Below are positions 31,277 through 40,120 of a stretch of DNA of 64,000 bases, piece by piece (position 1 is the first letter of the stretch; the number at the start of each line of letters is the position of its first letter). The notes under the pieces are model-generated. The model did no database searches. It saw nothing but the letters and a program-made list of their open reading frames with translations, and was not told where the DNA came from. Origin of the DNA: Methyloprofundus sedimenti (lineage in GTDB: Bacteria > Pseudomonadota > Gammaproteobacteria > Methylococcales > Methylomonadaceae); NCBI RefSeq assembly GCF_002072955.1, contig NZ_LPUF01000001.1:653001-717000 (forward strand), written 5' to 3'. The translations under genes and the position numbers were made by a program.

Positions 31277-31465
31277 TTTGTTTATAACCCAAGTTTTATA
31301 TGACCGTAGATTGGAATAGATTTTTTTGCGCAGCAATAAAAACGTCATCAGGCATAATGCGTATTCCACCGAAAAATGTCGGTTTTCGCTTCGAGCTTTG
31401 CTGGTCGTTACTAGTGCTTCGCGAAGTAAGCTAACCCGACCTATAGAACAACCTAAGAGATCACC

Positions 31466-33052
31466 GTGAATCAACAAACAACAGACATTCATGCGCACAA
31501 AATTCTTATTCTAGATTTTGGCTCACAATACACTCAACTCATTGCACGACGCATACGTGAAATTGGCGTTTATTGCGAAATTTATTCTTGTGACTGCAAT
31601 GATGAGGAAGTTTATGCGTTTAATGCAAAAGGTATAATTTTATCTGGTGGACCTGAATCTGTTACCGCAGGTAATACGCCAAGAGCACCGCAAGCAGTCT
31701 TTGATGCAGGCGTTCCGGTATTAGGTATTTGTTATGGTATGCAAACCATGACCGAGCAATTAAATGGCAAAGTAGCGTCTTCAGAGCATCGGGAATTCGG
31801 TTATGCGCAAGTCAGGGCGCGCGGACATTCTAAATTATTAACCGATATAGAAGACCATACTTCAGCAGAAGGGTATGGTTTATTAGATGTGTGGATGAGT
31901 CATGGCGATCGCGTTGTGACTTTGCCCGAAGGCTTTAAACTGATAGCAAGCTCTGATGGCGCGCCGATTGCAGGCATAGCCAATGAAGAGAAGGGTTTTT
32001 ATGGTGTACAGTTCCACCCGGAAGTGACGCATACTAAACAAGGTGGACGGATATTAAGTCGCTTTGTATTGGATATTTGTGGTTGCGACGCCTTTTGGGA
32101 CTCAGCACATATTATTAATGAAAATCTGCAAAGAATTAAACAAAAAGTAGGCAGTGATCACGTTGTTCTTGGTCTTTCAGGAGGCGTAGATTCCTCTGTC
32201 GTTGCTGCATTATTACATAAAGCGATAGGTGATCAGCTCACTTGCGTATTTGTTGATACCGGCTTATTGCGCCTGCATGAAGGCGATCAGGTTATGGCAA
32301 CCTTTGCGCAAAATATGGGCGTAAAAGTCATTCGTGTTGATGCTGAACAACGTTATCTAAATGCGTTGGCGGGAAAAACTGACCCGGAAGAAAAACGTAA
32401 AATCATCGGTAATTTATTTGTCGAAATATTTGATGAGCAGGCGGGCAAATTAATTGATGCAAAATGGCTGGCACAAGGCACAATTTATCCTGATGTCATT
32501 GAATCAGCAGGTGCAGCGAGTGGTAAAGCGCATTTAATTAAATCACATCATAATGTCGGTGGTTTGCCTGAAAATATGACGTTAAAACTGCTCGAACCCT
32601 TACGCGAGTTATTTAAAGATGAAGTGCGTAAATTAGGTACGGAATTAGGGTTACCCTACGATATGATTTATCGCCACCCATTTCCAGGGCCGGGTTTGGG
32701 CGTGCGTATCTTGGGTGAAGTAAAAAAACAGTATGCCGATTTATTGCGTCAGGCTGATGCGATTTTTATGGAAGAGTTATACAAGCAGGATTTATATCAA
32801 ACAGTGAGTCAGGCTTTTGCTGTATTCCTGCCGATTAAATCCGTTGGTGTGATGGGCGATGGTAGACGTTATGATTATGTCATTGCATTACGCGCAGTTG
32901 AAACGATAGATTTTATGACCGCGCGCTGGGCACACCTGCCGTATGATTTTTTAGGTCATGTTTCAACACGCATTATTAATGAAGTCGATGGTATTTCACG
33001 CGTAACCTATGATATTTCAGGTAAACCACCTGCAACGATTGAATGGGAGTAG
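31466..33052 (+). CDS. guaA: GMP synthase (glutamine-hydrolysing)
   Basis: GuaA aminates XMP to GMP. The 528-aa protein has an N-terminal class I glutaminase (catalytic Cys in GICYGMQ near residue 88, His-Glu in FHPEVTHT), the ATP-pyrophosphatase P-loop [11 protein letters not shown] near 235, and the C-terminal dimerisation domain ending PPATIEWE. The start is GTG at 31466. The end overlaps tadA by 10 bp. Confidence 0.98.
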   Translation: MNQQTTDIHAHKILILDFGSQYTQLIARRIREIGVYCEIYSCDCNDEEVYAFNAKGIILSGGPESVTAGNTPRAPQAVFDAGVPVLGICYGMQTMTEQLNGKVASSEHREFGYAQVRARGHSKLLTDIEDHTSAEGYGLLDVWMSHGDRVVTLPEGFKLIASSDGAPIAGIANEEKGFYGVQFHPEVTHTKQGGRILSRFVLDICGCDAFWDSAHIINENLQRIKQKVGSDHVVLGLSGGVDSSVVAALLHKAIGDQLTCVFVDTGLLRLHEGDQVMATFAQNMGVKVIRVDAEQRYLNALAGKTDPEEKRKIIGNLFVEIFDEQAGKLIDAKWLAQGTIYPDVIESAGAASGKAHLIKSHHNVGGLPENMTLKLLEPLRELFKDEVRKLGTELGLPYDMIYRHPFPGPGLGVRILGEVKKQYADLLRQADAIFMEELYKQDLYQTVSQAFAVFLPIKSVGVMGDGRRYDYVIALRAVETIDFMTARWAHLPYDFLGHVSTRIINEVDGISRVTYDISGKPPATIEWE

Positions 33053-33510
33053 CCTTAGCCGAAGATGAAGCCTGGATGCGTCATGCCATCAGGCTGGCGC
33101 AACGTGCTGAAGCACAGGGAGAGGTGCCGGTAGGTGCCGTTCTGGTTTTAGATAATAAATGTATGGCAGAAGGGTGGAACACGCCTATCACTGCCAATGA
33201 CCCGACAGCACATGCTGAAATAATGGCTATTCGACTGGCGGGGCAAAGACTGGCTAATTATCGCTTGCTCGACTGTACCTTATATGTCACCTTGGAGCCT
33301 TGTGTGATGTGTATGGGAGCAATTGCCCATGCACGCGTTAAACGCCTGGTTTTTGGCGCAATAGATGCAAAACGTGGCGCAGTATGCAGTGCTTTAGAAC
33401 TAGCTAATGCCGATTTTCTAAATCATCAGGTCGACTGGCAAGGTGAGATTCTTGCAGAAATCTGTGGCGATTTATTGCGTGATTTTTTTAAAGCGAGACG
33501 CAAAAGATAA
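33043..33510 (+). CDS. tadA: tRNA-specific adenosine deaminase TadA
   Basis: TadA converts A34 to inosine in tRNA-Arg(ACG). The 155-aa deaminase has the zinc motif TAHAEIMAI near residue 56 and [12 protein letters not shown] near 86, where the second and third zinc ligands lie. The ATG at 33043 is inside the guaA end. The placement after guaA is common. Confidence 0.95.
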   Translation: MGVALAEDEAWMRHAIRLAQRAEAQGEVPVGAVLVLDNKCMAEGWNTPITANDPTAHAEIMAIRLAGQRLANYRLLDCTLYVTLEPCVMCMGAIAHARVKRLVFGAIDAKRGAVCSALELANADFLNHQVDWQGEILAEICGDLLRDFFKARRKR

Positions 33511-33756
33511 CAATATTTCGAGCAAGACCTGGATAGGTGCATAATACACTATTTATCCTGGGAGCACAGGCACAGGGGGCAGCTTGTCAGGGAAATGCTG
33601 CAGAAGCTCATCTGCACACCCAATAAATAGCCCGCCTAAGTTATATTTGCTACACATCCTTTAGTCCATTATGCTAACGGTTAGCCACACCCATTTCCTG
33701 GTTTGTATGATACTGAAAAATAGATATATTTAATTGTTGGATTACAGGAGAAAGAC

Positions 33757-34473
33757 ATGCATGAAAATAATAAATTAAGTGCTTTTATTCTGGGCGTGTT
33801 TATATTTCTCGGTCTCGCCGCTTTCGGTTATCAGTTAGGCAGCGCAGCCATCCGGGTAAAAGAATATGAACGCACGGTTACGGCAAAAGGATTATCCGAA
33901 CGCGAGTATGATGCGGACATAGTCATCTGGCCGATACAATTTACTGAAACCAGTAATGATCTAACTCAACTTTATAAGTCCATAGAGGCGAGTAATTCAA
34001 AAATAACTGACTTTTTGCTGAAACAGGGCATAAAAGCTAGCGAAATAACACTTGCTTCCCCGGTTATTACCGATAAATCTGCACAGCAATATGGTGATGC
34101 CAAAGCAGAGTTCCGATACGCAGCATTGCAAACGGTCACCGTGTATTCCAAAAATATCAGCAATGTTCGCGATGTTATGAAATCTTTGCCAGTTCTAGGT
34201 AAAAGCGGGATAGCCTTTACCGGAAATAATTATCAGGATCAGACTGAGTATATTTTCACCCGGCTTAATGAAGTCAAGCCGGAAATGATTGAAGAGGCAA
34301 CTCGCAATGCCAGAGAAGTGGCAGAAAAATTTGCCGCTGACTCAGCAAGCAAGCTGGGGAAAATCAGAAGGGCATCACAGGGACAATTTAGTATCAGTGC
34401 CAGAGATAAAAATAGTCCGCATATAAAAAAAATTCGCGTCGTTTCTACAGTTGAGTACTATTTGTCTGATTGA
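33757..34473 (+). CDS. SIMPL (DUF541) domain periplasmic protein
   Basis: The 238-aa protein starts with an uncleaved or cleaved hydrophobic segment (about residues 10-30, FILGVFIFLGLAAFGYQLGS). The SIMPL domain follows, starting RTVTAKGLSEREYDADIVIW, with the late block ARNAREVAEKFAADSASKLGKIRRASQG. SIMPL proteins are periplasmic or membrane bound and are linked loosely to stress resistance. Exact function is unknown. Confidence 0.88.
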   Translation: MHENNKLSAFILGVFIFLGLAAFGYQLGSAAIRVKEYERTVTAKGLSEREYDADIVIWPIQFTETSNDLTQLYKSIEASNSKITDFLLKQGIKASEITLASPVITDKSAQQYGDAKAEFRYAALQTVTVYSKNISNVRDVMKSLPVLGKSGIAFTGNNYQDQTEYIFTRLNEVKPEMIEEATRNAREVAEKFAADSASKLGKIRRASQGQFSISARDKNSPHIKKIRVVSTVEYYLSD

Positions 34474-34570
34474 TAGCCGCGTAGTAAGTTGTGGCTATCT
34501 TGTTAATGCATAACCTCAGCAAACTGCATGTCATCGTATTAAAGATATAATGCATATTTAGGAGAACTTT

Positions 34571-34978
34571 ATGAAACGCCTTACATTATCCGTTTTATTG
34601 CTTACATTAGTGCCCCTGGTTATGTCGAATAGTGCTGTGGCAGAAAGCAAGAAAACTCAGCATAAAGCACATCATATTGTCATCATTTGGCTTAAGCAGC
34701 ACGGCAATGAAAGTATGCGTCGTCAATATATCAAAGCAAGCAAACGCCTCGCCAAATTACCGGGTGTACTTGCTTATAATATTGGCACCGTAGCTGCCGT
34801 TAAGCGTGATTCATCAGTTCATGCGCTGGATGATTCCTACGATATTGCCATTTCCAGTACTTTCGAGAATCAACAGGCGCTGGAAAATTATTTAAATCAT
34901 CCAGAGCATAACAAAATCATTCAAAACGCTCTAAAACCGTTAGTTGATAAATACAAGATTTATGATTTTGTTGAATAA
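34571..34978 (+). CDS. Exported Dabb-domain protein
   Basis: This 135-aa protein has a cleavable signal peptide (LTLSVLLLTLVPLVMSNSAVA, site near residue 24). A stress-responsive alpha/beta-barrel (Dabb) domain follows, starting HHIVIIWLKQHGNES and ending QNALKPLVDKYKIYDF. Dabb domains are dimeric ferredoxin-like folds; an exported one is uncommon. The role is unknown. It precedes the exported cytochrome gene by 11 bp. Confidence 0.82.
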   Translation: MKRLTLSVLLLTLVPLVMSNSAVAESKKTQHKAHHIVIIWLKQHGNESMRRQYIKASKRLAKLPGVLAYNIGTVAAVKRDSSVHALDDSYDIAISSTFENQQALENYLNHPEHNKIIQNALKPLVDKYKIYDFVE

Positions 34979-34989
34979 ATGGGTGTTGC

Positions 34990-35880
34990 ATGGACATAAT
35001 CAATTATGAACTACAACTGAGTTTATTACTGATCTTGATGCTTTTTTTCAGTAGTGCGCATGCGGAACAAGCAAGCTTAAGCATACGCAAAGATGATTTA
35101 ATGGTTAAAACACTCACGGTTAAGCAATTCAGGCAGTTGCAAAGTGATCTCACATCATTAACCGTTGATAATCCGACCGATTCTAAAGTCCATGTTTACC
35201 AGGGTATTTTATTAAAGACTTTATTAACACGATTTTTTGGTAAAGATTGGCAACAATTCGATGCGCTTAAGTTTAGCTCGCAAGATGGTTATCAGCCTAT
35301 TATCCCAATCGCCAATGTCATGGCACATACTGGTATGATTGCGATTACGGAAAAAGGTCAGCAAAGCTTAAGTCATTTGCCGCGCATCAATGGCGAAACT
35401 GTTAATCCGGCACCATTTTTTTTGATTTGGGAAAATATTAATGATGCTCCCGCTAGAACAGATGAGTGGTTAAGCTGGCCCTGGCAATTAACAGACATAG
35501 AGCTTACCCATTTTGCCCGAGAGTATCCAAATTCGGCACCACCCGCGACCGCCGATGAAAAAGTAACCCAAGGCTTTCTGGCCTTTCGGCAGCATTGCAT
35601 GAAATGTCATGCGATTAATGGCGATGGTGGAGAGATGGCACCAGAATTAAATTATCCTGTTAACGTCACCGAATATTGGCAACCCCAATGGTTGGCACGT
35701 TTTATTGATGACCCTCAAAGTGTAAGAGCCAATAGTAAAATGATTGCTTTTTATCGGGATGTAGAAAATAGAGCGGCACTGATAGAAACAATTATTGCGT
35801 ATTTAAAAAGAATGAAGAATAAGAAAATAACGGCAGCACCTAAAGCGGTCATGGAAACCAAAGGAAGCAGTAGCGATTGA
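34990..35880 (+). CDS. Exported protein with C-terminal cytochrome c domain
   Basis: A signal peptide (SLLLILMLFFSSAHA, ending near residue 25) precedes a region at about 35-185 that resembles the small molybdopterin-oxidoreductase-like fold without an obvious cofactor Cys. A c-type cytochrome domain follows, with the haem motif CMKCH near residue 203 and a possible distal Met in SKMIAFYRD near 254. It should be a periplasmic electron carrier. The electron partner is unknown. Its closeness to the Dabb gene suggests a shared transcript. Confidence 0.75.
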   Translation: MDIINYELQLSLLLILMLFFSSAHAEQASLSIRKDDLMVKTLTVKQFRQLQSDLTSLTVDNPTDSKVHVYQGILLKTLLTRFFGKDWQQFDALKFSSQDGYQPIIPIANVMAHTGMIAITEKGQQSLSHLPRINGETVNPAPFFLIWENINDAPARTDEWLSWPWQLTDIELTHFAREYPNSAPPATADEKVTQGFLAFRQHCMKCHAINGDGGEMAPELNYPVNVTEYWQPQWLARFIDDPQSVRANSKMIAFYRDVENRAALIETIIAYLKRMKNKKITAAPKAVMETKGSSSD

Positions 35881-35968
35881 AAAGCTGAATGTATCCTTTG
35901 CCCGCTATGGGGGAATCAAGGTTAATCAAGGGGAGCCTCAGCCAGCTTGATTTAAGTTTTTAAAAGAT

Positions 35969-36012
35969 AAAAGGGGTCGAGTAAAAGGGCTACGACCCCT
36001 TCGACCCCTTTT
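35969..36012. terminator. Bidirectional terminator-like palindrome
   Basis: AAAAGGGGTCGA and TCGACCCCTTTT are perfect 12-bp arms with a 20-nt loop that itself contains a CGACCCC copy. A-run and T-run on the two sides would allow use from both strands, between the cytochrome gene and the convergent gene on the minus strand. Confidence 0.6.
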
Positions 36013-36029
36013 ACTTTAATTATTAAACC

Positions 36030-36062
36030 ATCAATAAATCTATAACATATTGATTTATTGAT
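36030..36062. repeat. Second inverted repeat in the same gap
   Basis: ATCAATAAATC and GATTTATTGAT are perfect 11-bp arms, extendable to 15 of 16 bp, around 11 nt. AT-rich and without T-run. Function is unknown. It marks the left edge of the accessory region. Confidence 0.5.
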
Positions 36063-36106
36063 GATTTAACTGACGGGTAGCGGTATTTCTAGCTGACCCC
36101 TTGATC

Positions 36107-38164
36107 CTACTTCGAGCGCAGATCAATATAGGTGACCGCCAACGGATCATCGAGGGCCTGCAGCACTTCCACCGTGTGGTTCGGACTTCCTTGCGTGTAG
36201 GTAACACCCTCAACTGGATTGTTGCCCGGACCGCCGGGGTTATAAAACGGCTTGTACCCTTCCTCCGTGGAGGGGACGTCGACCGCTACTATCTTGCGCA
36301 TAACTTCCACGTCGCCCTTGAGGACGATGTCAATTTGGTTGTCCTTGTCTTCACCGTAACAATCATTTCCCTCGACCACTTGGCCGGGCGCCCCGAGCTC
36401 GGCGAGACCGACCACCTGGATCGTTTTACCATCTATGGTATAATCCTGGCCGGACTTTAGAAGCGGGACCAGATCCCCCGCGTTGTTCTTGACCTGCACG
36501 CGGAAGAACGTGTCGTATTCAGTGGGTTTAAGGCCCGTAACACCGTCAGGGGTGTAGCCGCCGGTAGTGTATACCCGAAGGCGGTACTGCGCATCGGCTC
36601 CGTAAAGGGCAGTCCCATCATTGGGCGTGTAGGCGGTAAAGCCTGGTGCTCCACCGTCCCCCACCGCCGACATGACGTTCAGTTTAGCGCCGACAAGTTT
36701 GGGTCCAAGCCCAGGCGTCTTGTACGGCGATCCCGGAGCGTCTGCGTACATCCCCACTGCCGATACCAACGAGCCGCCGGGACCGATCAACATCATGGGG
36801 GTATCATCCTCCACGACCTCAACCTTCGTCGGGAAGAGAACATCGGGATCGTCGAGGTCCAGGCGGTTTCCAAATTGCCCAAATAGTACGACGACGCCAC
36901 GCTCGTTGTAGTCCGAATTAGGTGAGAACCCCCCGACGTCGGCCATCACCTGGCTGCCATCATTCAGGGTTACCATGAAATCGGTGCCCTGCACCGTACT
37001 CAGTAGTGGGGGATAGGAAAACTCAACGGGCATGCCACCGGCGTAAGAAACCGCTGGGGGGCCCCATATCCCCTCCACCATTTGCGGGCTCACGGCGGAG
37101 GTGTAGTTTGCCACCCCCGGCGTCACGTCTCCACAGCCACTCAGTGTGTTCCATGTACCTCCGGCTTCAATGACGGCGGGTTCACTCGCGGGCAAATCGG
37201 TCAAGTCAATACCTTCAATACCGATAATGTTGGAGAACCCAAGTCCAGCGGCCATCATCATCGGAGCCTGAACCCACAAGTCCGAGTTGATAACGATATC
37301 CAGGTGGAGGACCTGATAAGCACTCAACCCATCACCAGGAAGCGTAAGGGTCATGTCAGAGCCTTCTGGCTCGAAGATGATTTTGCCAATCTGCTTGCCG
37401 GCTTTCGTGATCAGTTCGAGTTCCACCTTCGCCAGGTCCGTCGCCACGCTGAAGTTCGCCGCAGCTTGCCTCGGCACTAGTTGACTGGAAACAACATTGC
37501 CTTCGGCATCCGAACCGACGATGCGGATTTCTGTGACATCAAGCGTGACGTTATCCTGCAACATCGATGTGGCATCCACAATCGTTCTCTTTGCGTAACA
37601 TCCTCCGTTACACAATTGCTCATTAGCACCATCTAAGGTATCGAAAAAATACCATACTCCATTTAAATAATACCAAATTTCATTCAATGCACTGTCTATG
37701 GCTACAATTTCAACAGGTGACGTATAAAAACGAACATAATAACGGCCATGGCTATAATCCGTGCTGGAGTGAGGAGATAAATATTTCAAATAGACTGATT
37801 CAAGTTTATTAAAAATAATTTCAGCTTTTTCCTGTGTACTTTGTGAAAAAGCTGCAGTTAGTAATTCTTGATTTGTTCCAACATTGACAGGAATATTACC
37901 AAAGGTTCCTCCGACAACATATACTGAATCATTAGCGTTAACCCCTAGATAAATATTATTGTTATAAGGGCCGCGATAATATGGCCACTCGGGAGGGGAA
38001 ATTTGGGTTGCTAATGCAGGACTAAAATATTGTGGAAAACCCTGTTCAGCAAGGTTAAAAATTTCTTCAGCCTGTTGACTTGTCACTACAGCCATAGCAA
38101 AGTTACTCACTAGCAGACCGAACAAAAAGCACAATAATACCAACTTCGTTGTCATAATTTTCAT
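36107..38164 (-). CDS. Secreted mosaic protein of unknown function
   Basis: I do not recognise this 685-aa protein as a known enzyme. Residues 1-25 are a signal peptide ending AMA. Residues 30-190 are AT-rich host-like DNA and hold two related units, QAEEIFNLAEQGFPQYFSP and KAEIIFNKLESVYLKYLSP, each followed by a Tyr-rich stretch. After about residue 190 (nucleotide 37594) the DNA becomes much richer in G and C to the stop. That part is a beta-rich, Gly/Pro/Asp-rich domain with few Cys. The fusion is in one open frame, so it may be expressed. CTGACCCC and GGGGTCAG motifs bracket the gene. Confidence 0.75.
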   Translation of the reverse strand: MKIMTTKLVLLCFLFGLLVSNFAMAVVTSQQAEEIFNLAEQGFPQYFSPALATQISPPEWPYYRGPYNNNIYLGVNANDSVYVVGGTFGNIPVNVGTNQELLTAAFSQSTQEKAEIIFNKLESVYLKYLSPHSSTDYSHGRYYVRFYTSPVEIVAIDSALNEIWYYLNGVWYFFDTLDGANEQLCNGGCYAKRTIVDATSMLQDNVTLDVTEIRIVGSDAEGNVVSSQLVPRQAAANFSVATDLAKVELELITKAGKQIGKIIFEPEGSDMTLTLPGDGLSAYQVLHLDIVINSDLWVQAPMMMAAGLGFSNIIGIEGIDLTDLPASEPAVIEAGGTWNTLSGCGDVTPGVANYTSAVSPQMVEGIWGPPAVSYAGGMPVEFSYPPLLSTVQGTDFMVTLNDGSQVMADVGGFSPNSDYNERGVVVLFGQFGNRLDLDDPDVLFPTKVEVVEDDTPMMLIGPGGSLVSAVGMYADAPGSPYKTPGLGPKLVGAKLNVMSAVGDGGAPGFTAYTPNDGTALYGADAQYRLRVYTTGGYTPDGVTGLKPTEYDTFFRVQVKNNAGDLVPLLKSGQDYTIDGKTIQVVGLAELGAPGQVVEGNDCYGEDKDNQIDIVLKGDVEVMRKIVAVDVPSTEEGYKPFYNPGGPGNNPVEGVTYTQGSPNHTVEVLQALDDPLAVTYIDLRSK

Positions 38165-38281
38165 ATTATATTCTTCTAAAAATGCACAGTTATACTTCTA
38201 AATATAACACTATTTAAAACACATTACTTTTAGAATCAGGACTTCCTCGATTCGCATGATATAAGTGCAAAAATAATGGGG

Positions 38282-38337
38282 TCAGGTCTTTGGTCTATGA
38301 TTGTCTACGTATAGTTAATCATAGATCAAAGACCTGA
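38282..38337. repeat. Long imperfect hairpin beside the IS4 remnant
   Basis: TCAGGTCTTTGGTCTATGAT at 38282 pairs with its near-complement ending at 38337, 20 of 21 positions, with the one mismatch a G-U in RNA, around a loop of about 14 nt. Preceded by GGGG. The GGGGTCAGGTCTT start resembles dispersed palindromes that occur next to transposase genes in gammaproteobacteria. It overlaps the end of the IS4 fragment. Confidence 0.6.
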
Positions 38338-38595
38338 ATATCCCTCAGTGCTCTGCTGCCTGAAAACCAAAGCTGTTCCTCGTCTAGTCAGAAGAACAAT
38401 GTTGGCATAGGAAGTATAATATCGATCTGCAAGCAGTAAATCATGTTTGCCGAGAGATTGAATCAAATAAGAAAATAGTGATGCTTCACCCGTTCCTTTG
38501 CCTTGATAAGGACCAATGGTATAATCAACACAGCTTCCCGTTGCTAATGACAACAAGCCTACCAATCGTACGATAGGAAATTCAATTATATCCAA
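38326..38595 (-). pseudogene. IS4-family transposase remnant
   Basis: The 89-aa frame contains VRLVGLLSLATGSCVDYTIGP and LGKHDLLLADRYYTSYANI, the stretch around the second DDE aspartate of IS4-family transposases. The N-terminal half and the C-terminal YREK region with the catalytic Glu are missing. No complete terminal repeats are seen. It is a dead fragment. Confidence 0.8.
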
Positions 38596-38644
38596 TACGT
38601 AGTTAAAGCCTAACTTTAAATATCCGAAAATCCTTATTATTCAA

Positions 38645-39577
38645 GTGCATGAGTTGCCACTGGTAACAGCATTACTGGCTAACCCCTTCATTTCCGACAC
38701 AATCAGCCGAACCTCAAGATTTATTTTCAAAAAATATTTTACTTATTTAGCTCCCTCCCAAGGACAAGTCAATACTGTGGCCAACTTTAAAACGCATTTA
38801 TCTGTTGCATCTATCGCTTCTAGTGGTGCTGCAAGTCTTGCAGTTAATATTCAATTAATTGATTTACTGGATGCGCCCTGGCTTATTTTAGTGGGGACTA
38901 TTGGCGGATTGTTACCAGATATTGATTCAGATAATTCAAAACCAGCCAAATTACTGTTTCTATTATTGGCCATTATTAGCGCATTAACCGTACTATCCAT
39001 ATTTTCAATCTCACATGAAATAACGGAACTATTTAACCCTGATAAATTGGTTTGTGATTTATCAATATTTAACACCTCGAGCCTACTATCAGCATTGAGT
39101 GAAAAATGCATCTCCCTTTCCTTATTGTTAATTGTATTGACGACATTTGTTATCGTGCGCTATTTGTTATTTGCTGTATTTAATTCATTAACAGTACACC
39201 GAGGTGTATTTCATTCTATTTTGGCAGCAATATTCTTTGCATTGTTAGTCACCTGCATAGCTCATTTTTACCTCCAGCAAACAATCGAATTTTCGTGGCT
39301 CAGTGGCTTGTTTGTCTGTATAGGTTTCATCGTGCACTTATTACTGGATGAAGTTTTTAGTGTTGACCTGTCCAATTCCAGGATGAAAAAGTCCTTTGGG
39401 ACAGCTCTGAAATTATGCAGTTACAACAGCTGGTCTGCATCCATCATAATGCTACTGTGTACTCTGACACTTTATTACACTAGTCCTCCTCTTGCCTCAA
39501 CCATCAATAGAATATATTTACAAATCGCACCTACTCAGCATATTGCTTTCGAAGGGGGAAATGAGAAGTCAATATAG
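38645..39577 (+). CDS. YdjM-like membrane-bound metal-dependent hydrolase
   Basis: The protein has the LexA-regulated YdjM/DUF457 pattern: NFKTHLSVASIASSGAASL, GTIGGLLPDIDSDNSKPAKLL near residue 83, the TVHRGVFHSI motif near 193 and HLLLDEVF near 235, with four or five hydrophobic helices. The metal-binding His and Asp residues are present. Conserved sequence begins only at about residue 46. GTG at 38777, with AAGGA upstream, is therefore a plausible real start (266 aa), and the first 44 residues may be untranslated. Function is unproven. Confidence 0.75.
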   Translation: MHELPLVTALLANPFISDTISRTSRFIFKKYFTYLAPSQGQVNTVANFKTHLSVASIASSGAASLAVNIQLIDLLDAPWLILVGTIGGLLPDIDSDNSKPAKLLFLLLAIISALTVLSIFSISHEITELFNPDKLVCDLSIFNTSSLLSALSEKCISLSLLLIVLTTFVIVRYLLFAVFNSLTVHRGVFHSILAAIFFALLVTCIAHFYLQQTIEFSWLSGLFVCIGFIVHLLLDEVFSVDLSNSRMKKSFGTALKLCSYNSWSASIIMLLCTLTLYYTSPPLASTINRIYLQIAPTQHIAFEGGNEKSI

Positions 39578-39753
39578 TTCACAAAATTCTAATTGTTATT
39601 GTAGTTGCCGCAGAAAGATTATGATTACGGCAAATAAGGACAAATTCACGGCAGACAGTACAAATAGCAAATGAGTTTTTCAACTGGCGGGCCCATTGCG
39701 ATCACAGGCATCAAAGCAATAAAGGGCTCTGCTCCTGAGGTATCCCCACGAAT

Positions 39754-40120
39754 TTAGACCGCCTCCAGCTTCTCAAAATATCCTTTCAACATCGTCTGCG
39801 CTAATTCCAGATAGTCCGCTGGAAGCTCAAACTGAACATATTTACACGCTATTCGAGCAAGGAAAATTACAGAATAGGGTGTTCGATTTTTACCGGTATT
39901 GACCCAGATATGCCGCTCAGTTCCGTACGTTAAAACCCATGGATCAATTAAGTCAACACTGTTTGCCGATTTTGATATAGCTATCAATATAAAGTACGTT
40001 ACAATTTCAGATAAGAAACTTTTATTTAGAGCCTTGCAGAAAGTTAAACTATTACCAGTCAAGTAATTTAACAAGTTGCTGCATGCGGAAAGCTGCTTTG
40101 CAGCTTCTGGTGAGCAAGGC
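39754..40120 (-). other. Possible gene fragment cut by the group II intron
   Basis: The minus-strand frame ending at 39754 has protein-like composition in its last 75 codons (LIDPWVLTYGTERHIWVN, then FELPADYLELAQTMLKGYFE). Its upstream part runs into the attC-like site and then the intron, where no sense can be made of it. It lacks a clear start. I do not recognise the family. It may be the tail of a cassette gene in reverse orientation. Confidence 0.35.
40068..40120 (+). repeat. attC-like site, left part, interrupted by intron copy 1
   Basis: ATTTAAC (matching RYYYAAC) is followed by AAGTTGCT, a central hairpin AAGCTGC-TTT-GCAGCTT, and TGAGCAAGG. The intron begins at about 40121. Sequence after the intron (TTAAGC at about 41959) would complete GTTAAGC, which fits the GTTRRRY right end. 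TTGCT and AGCAA pair as expected for L boxes. Read by eye only. Confidence 0.5.

Noticed and set aside
36101-37480. Several plus-strand frames opposite the mosaic gene
   Set aside because: They arise because stop codons are rare in the GC-rich half; the minus-strand frame is far longer and starts with a signal peptide.
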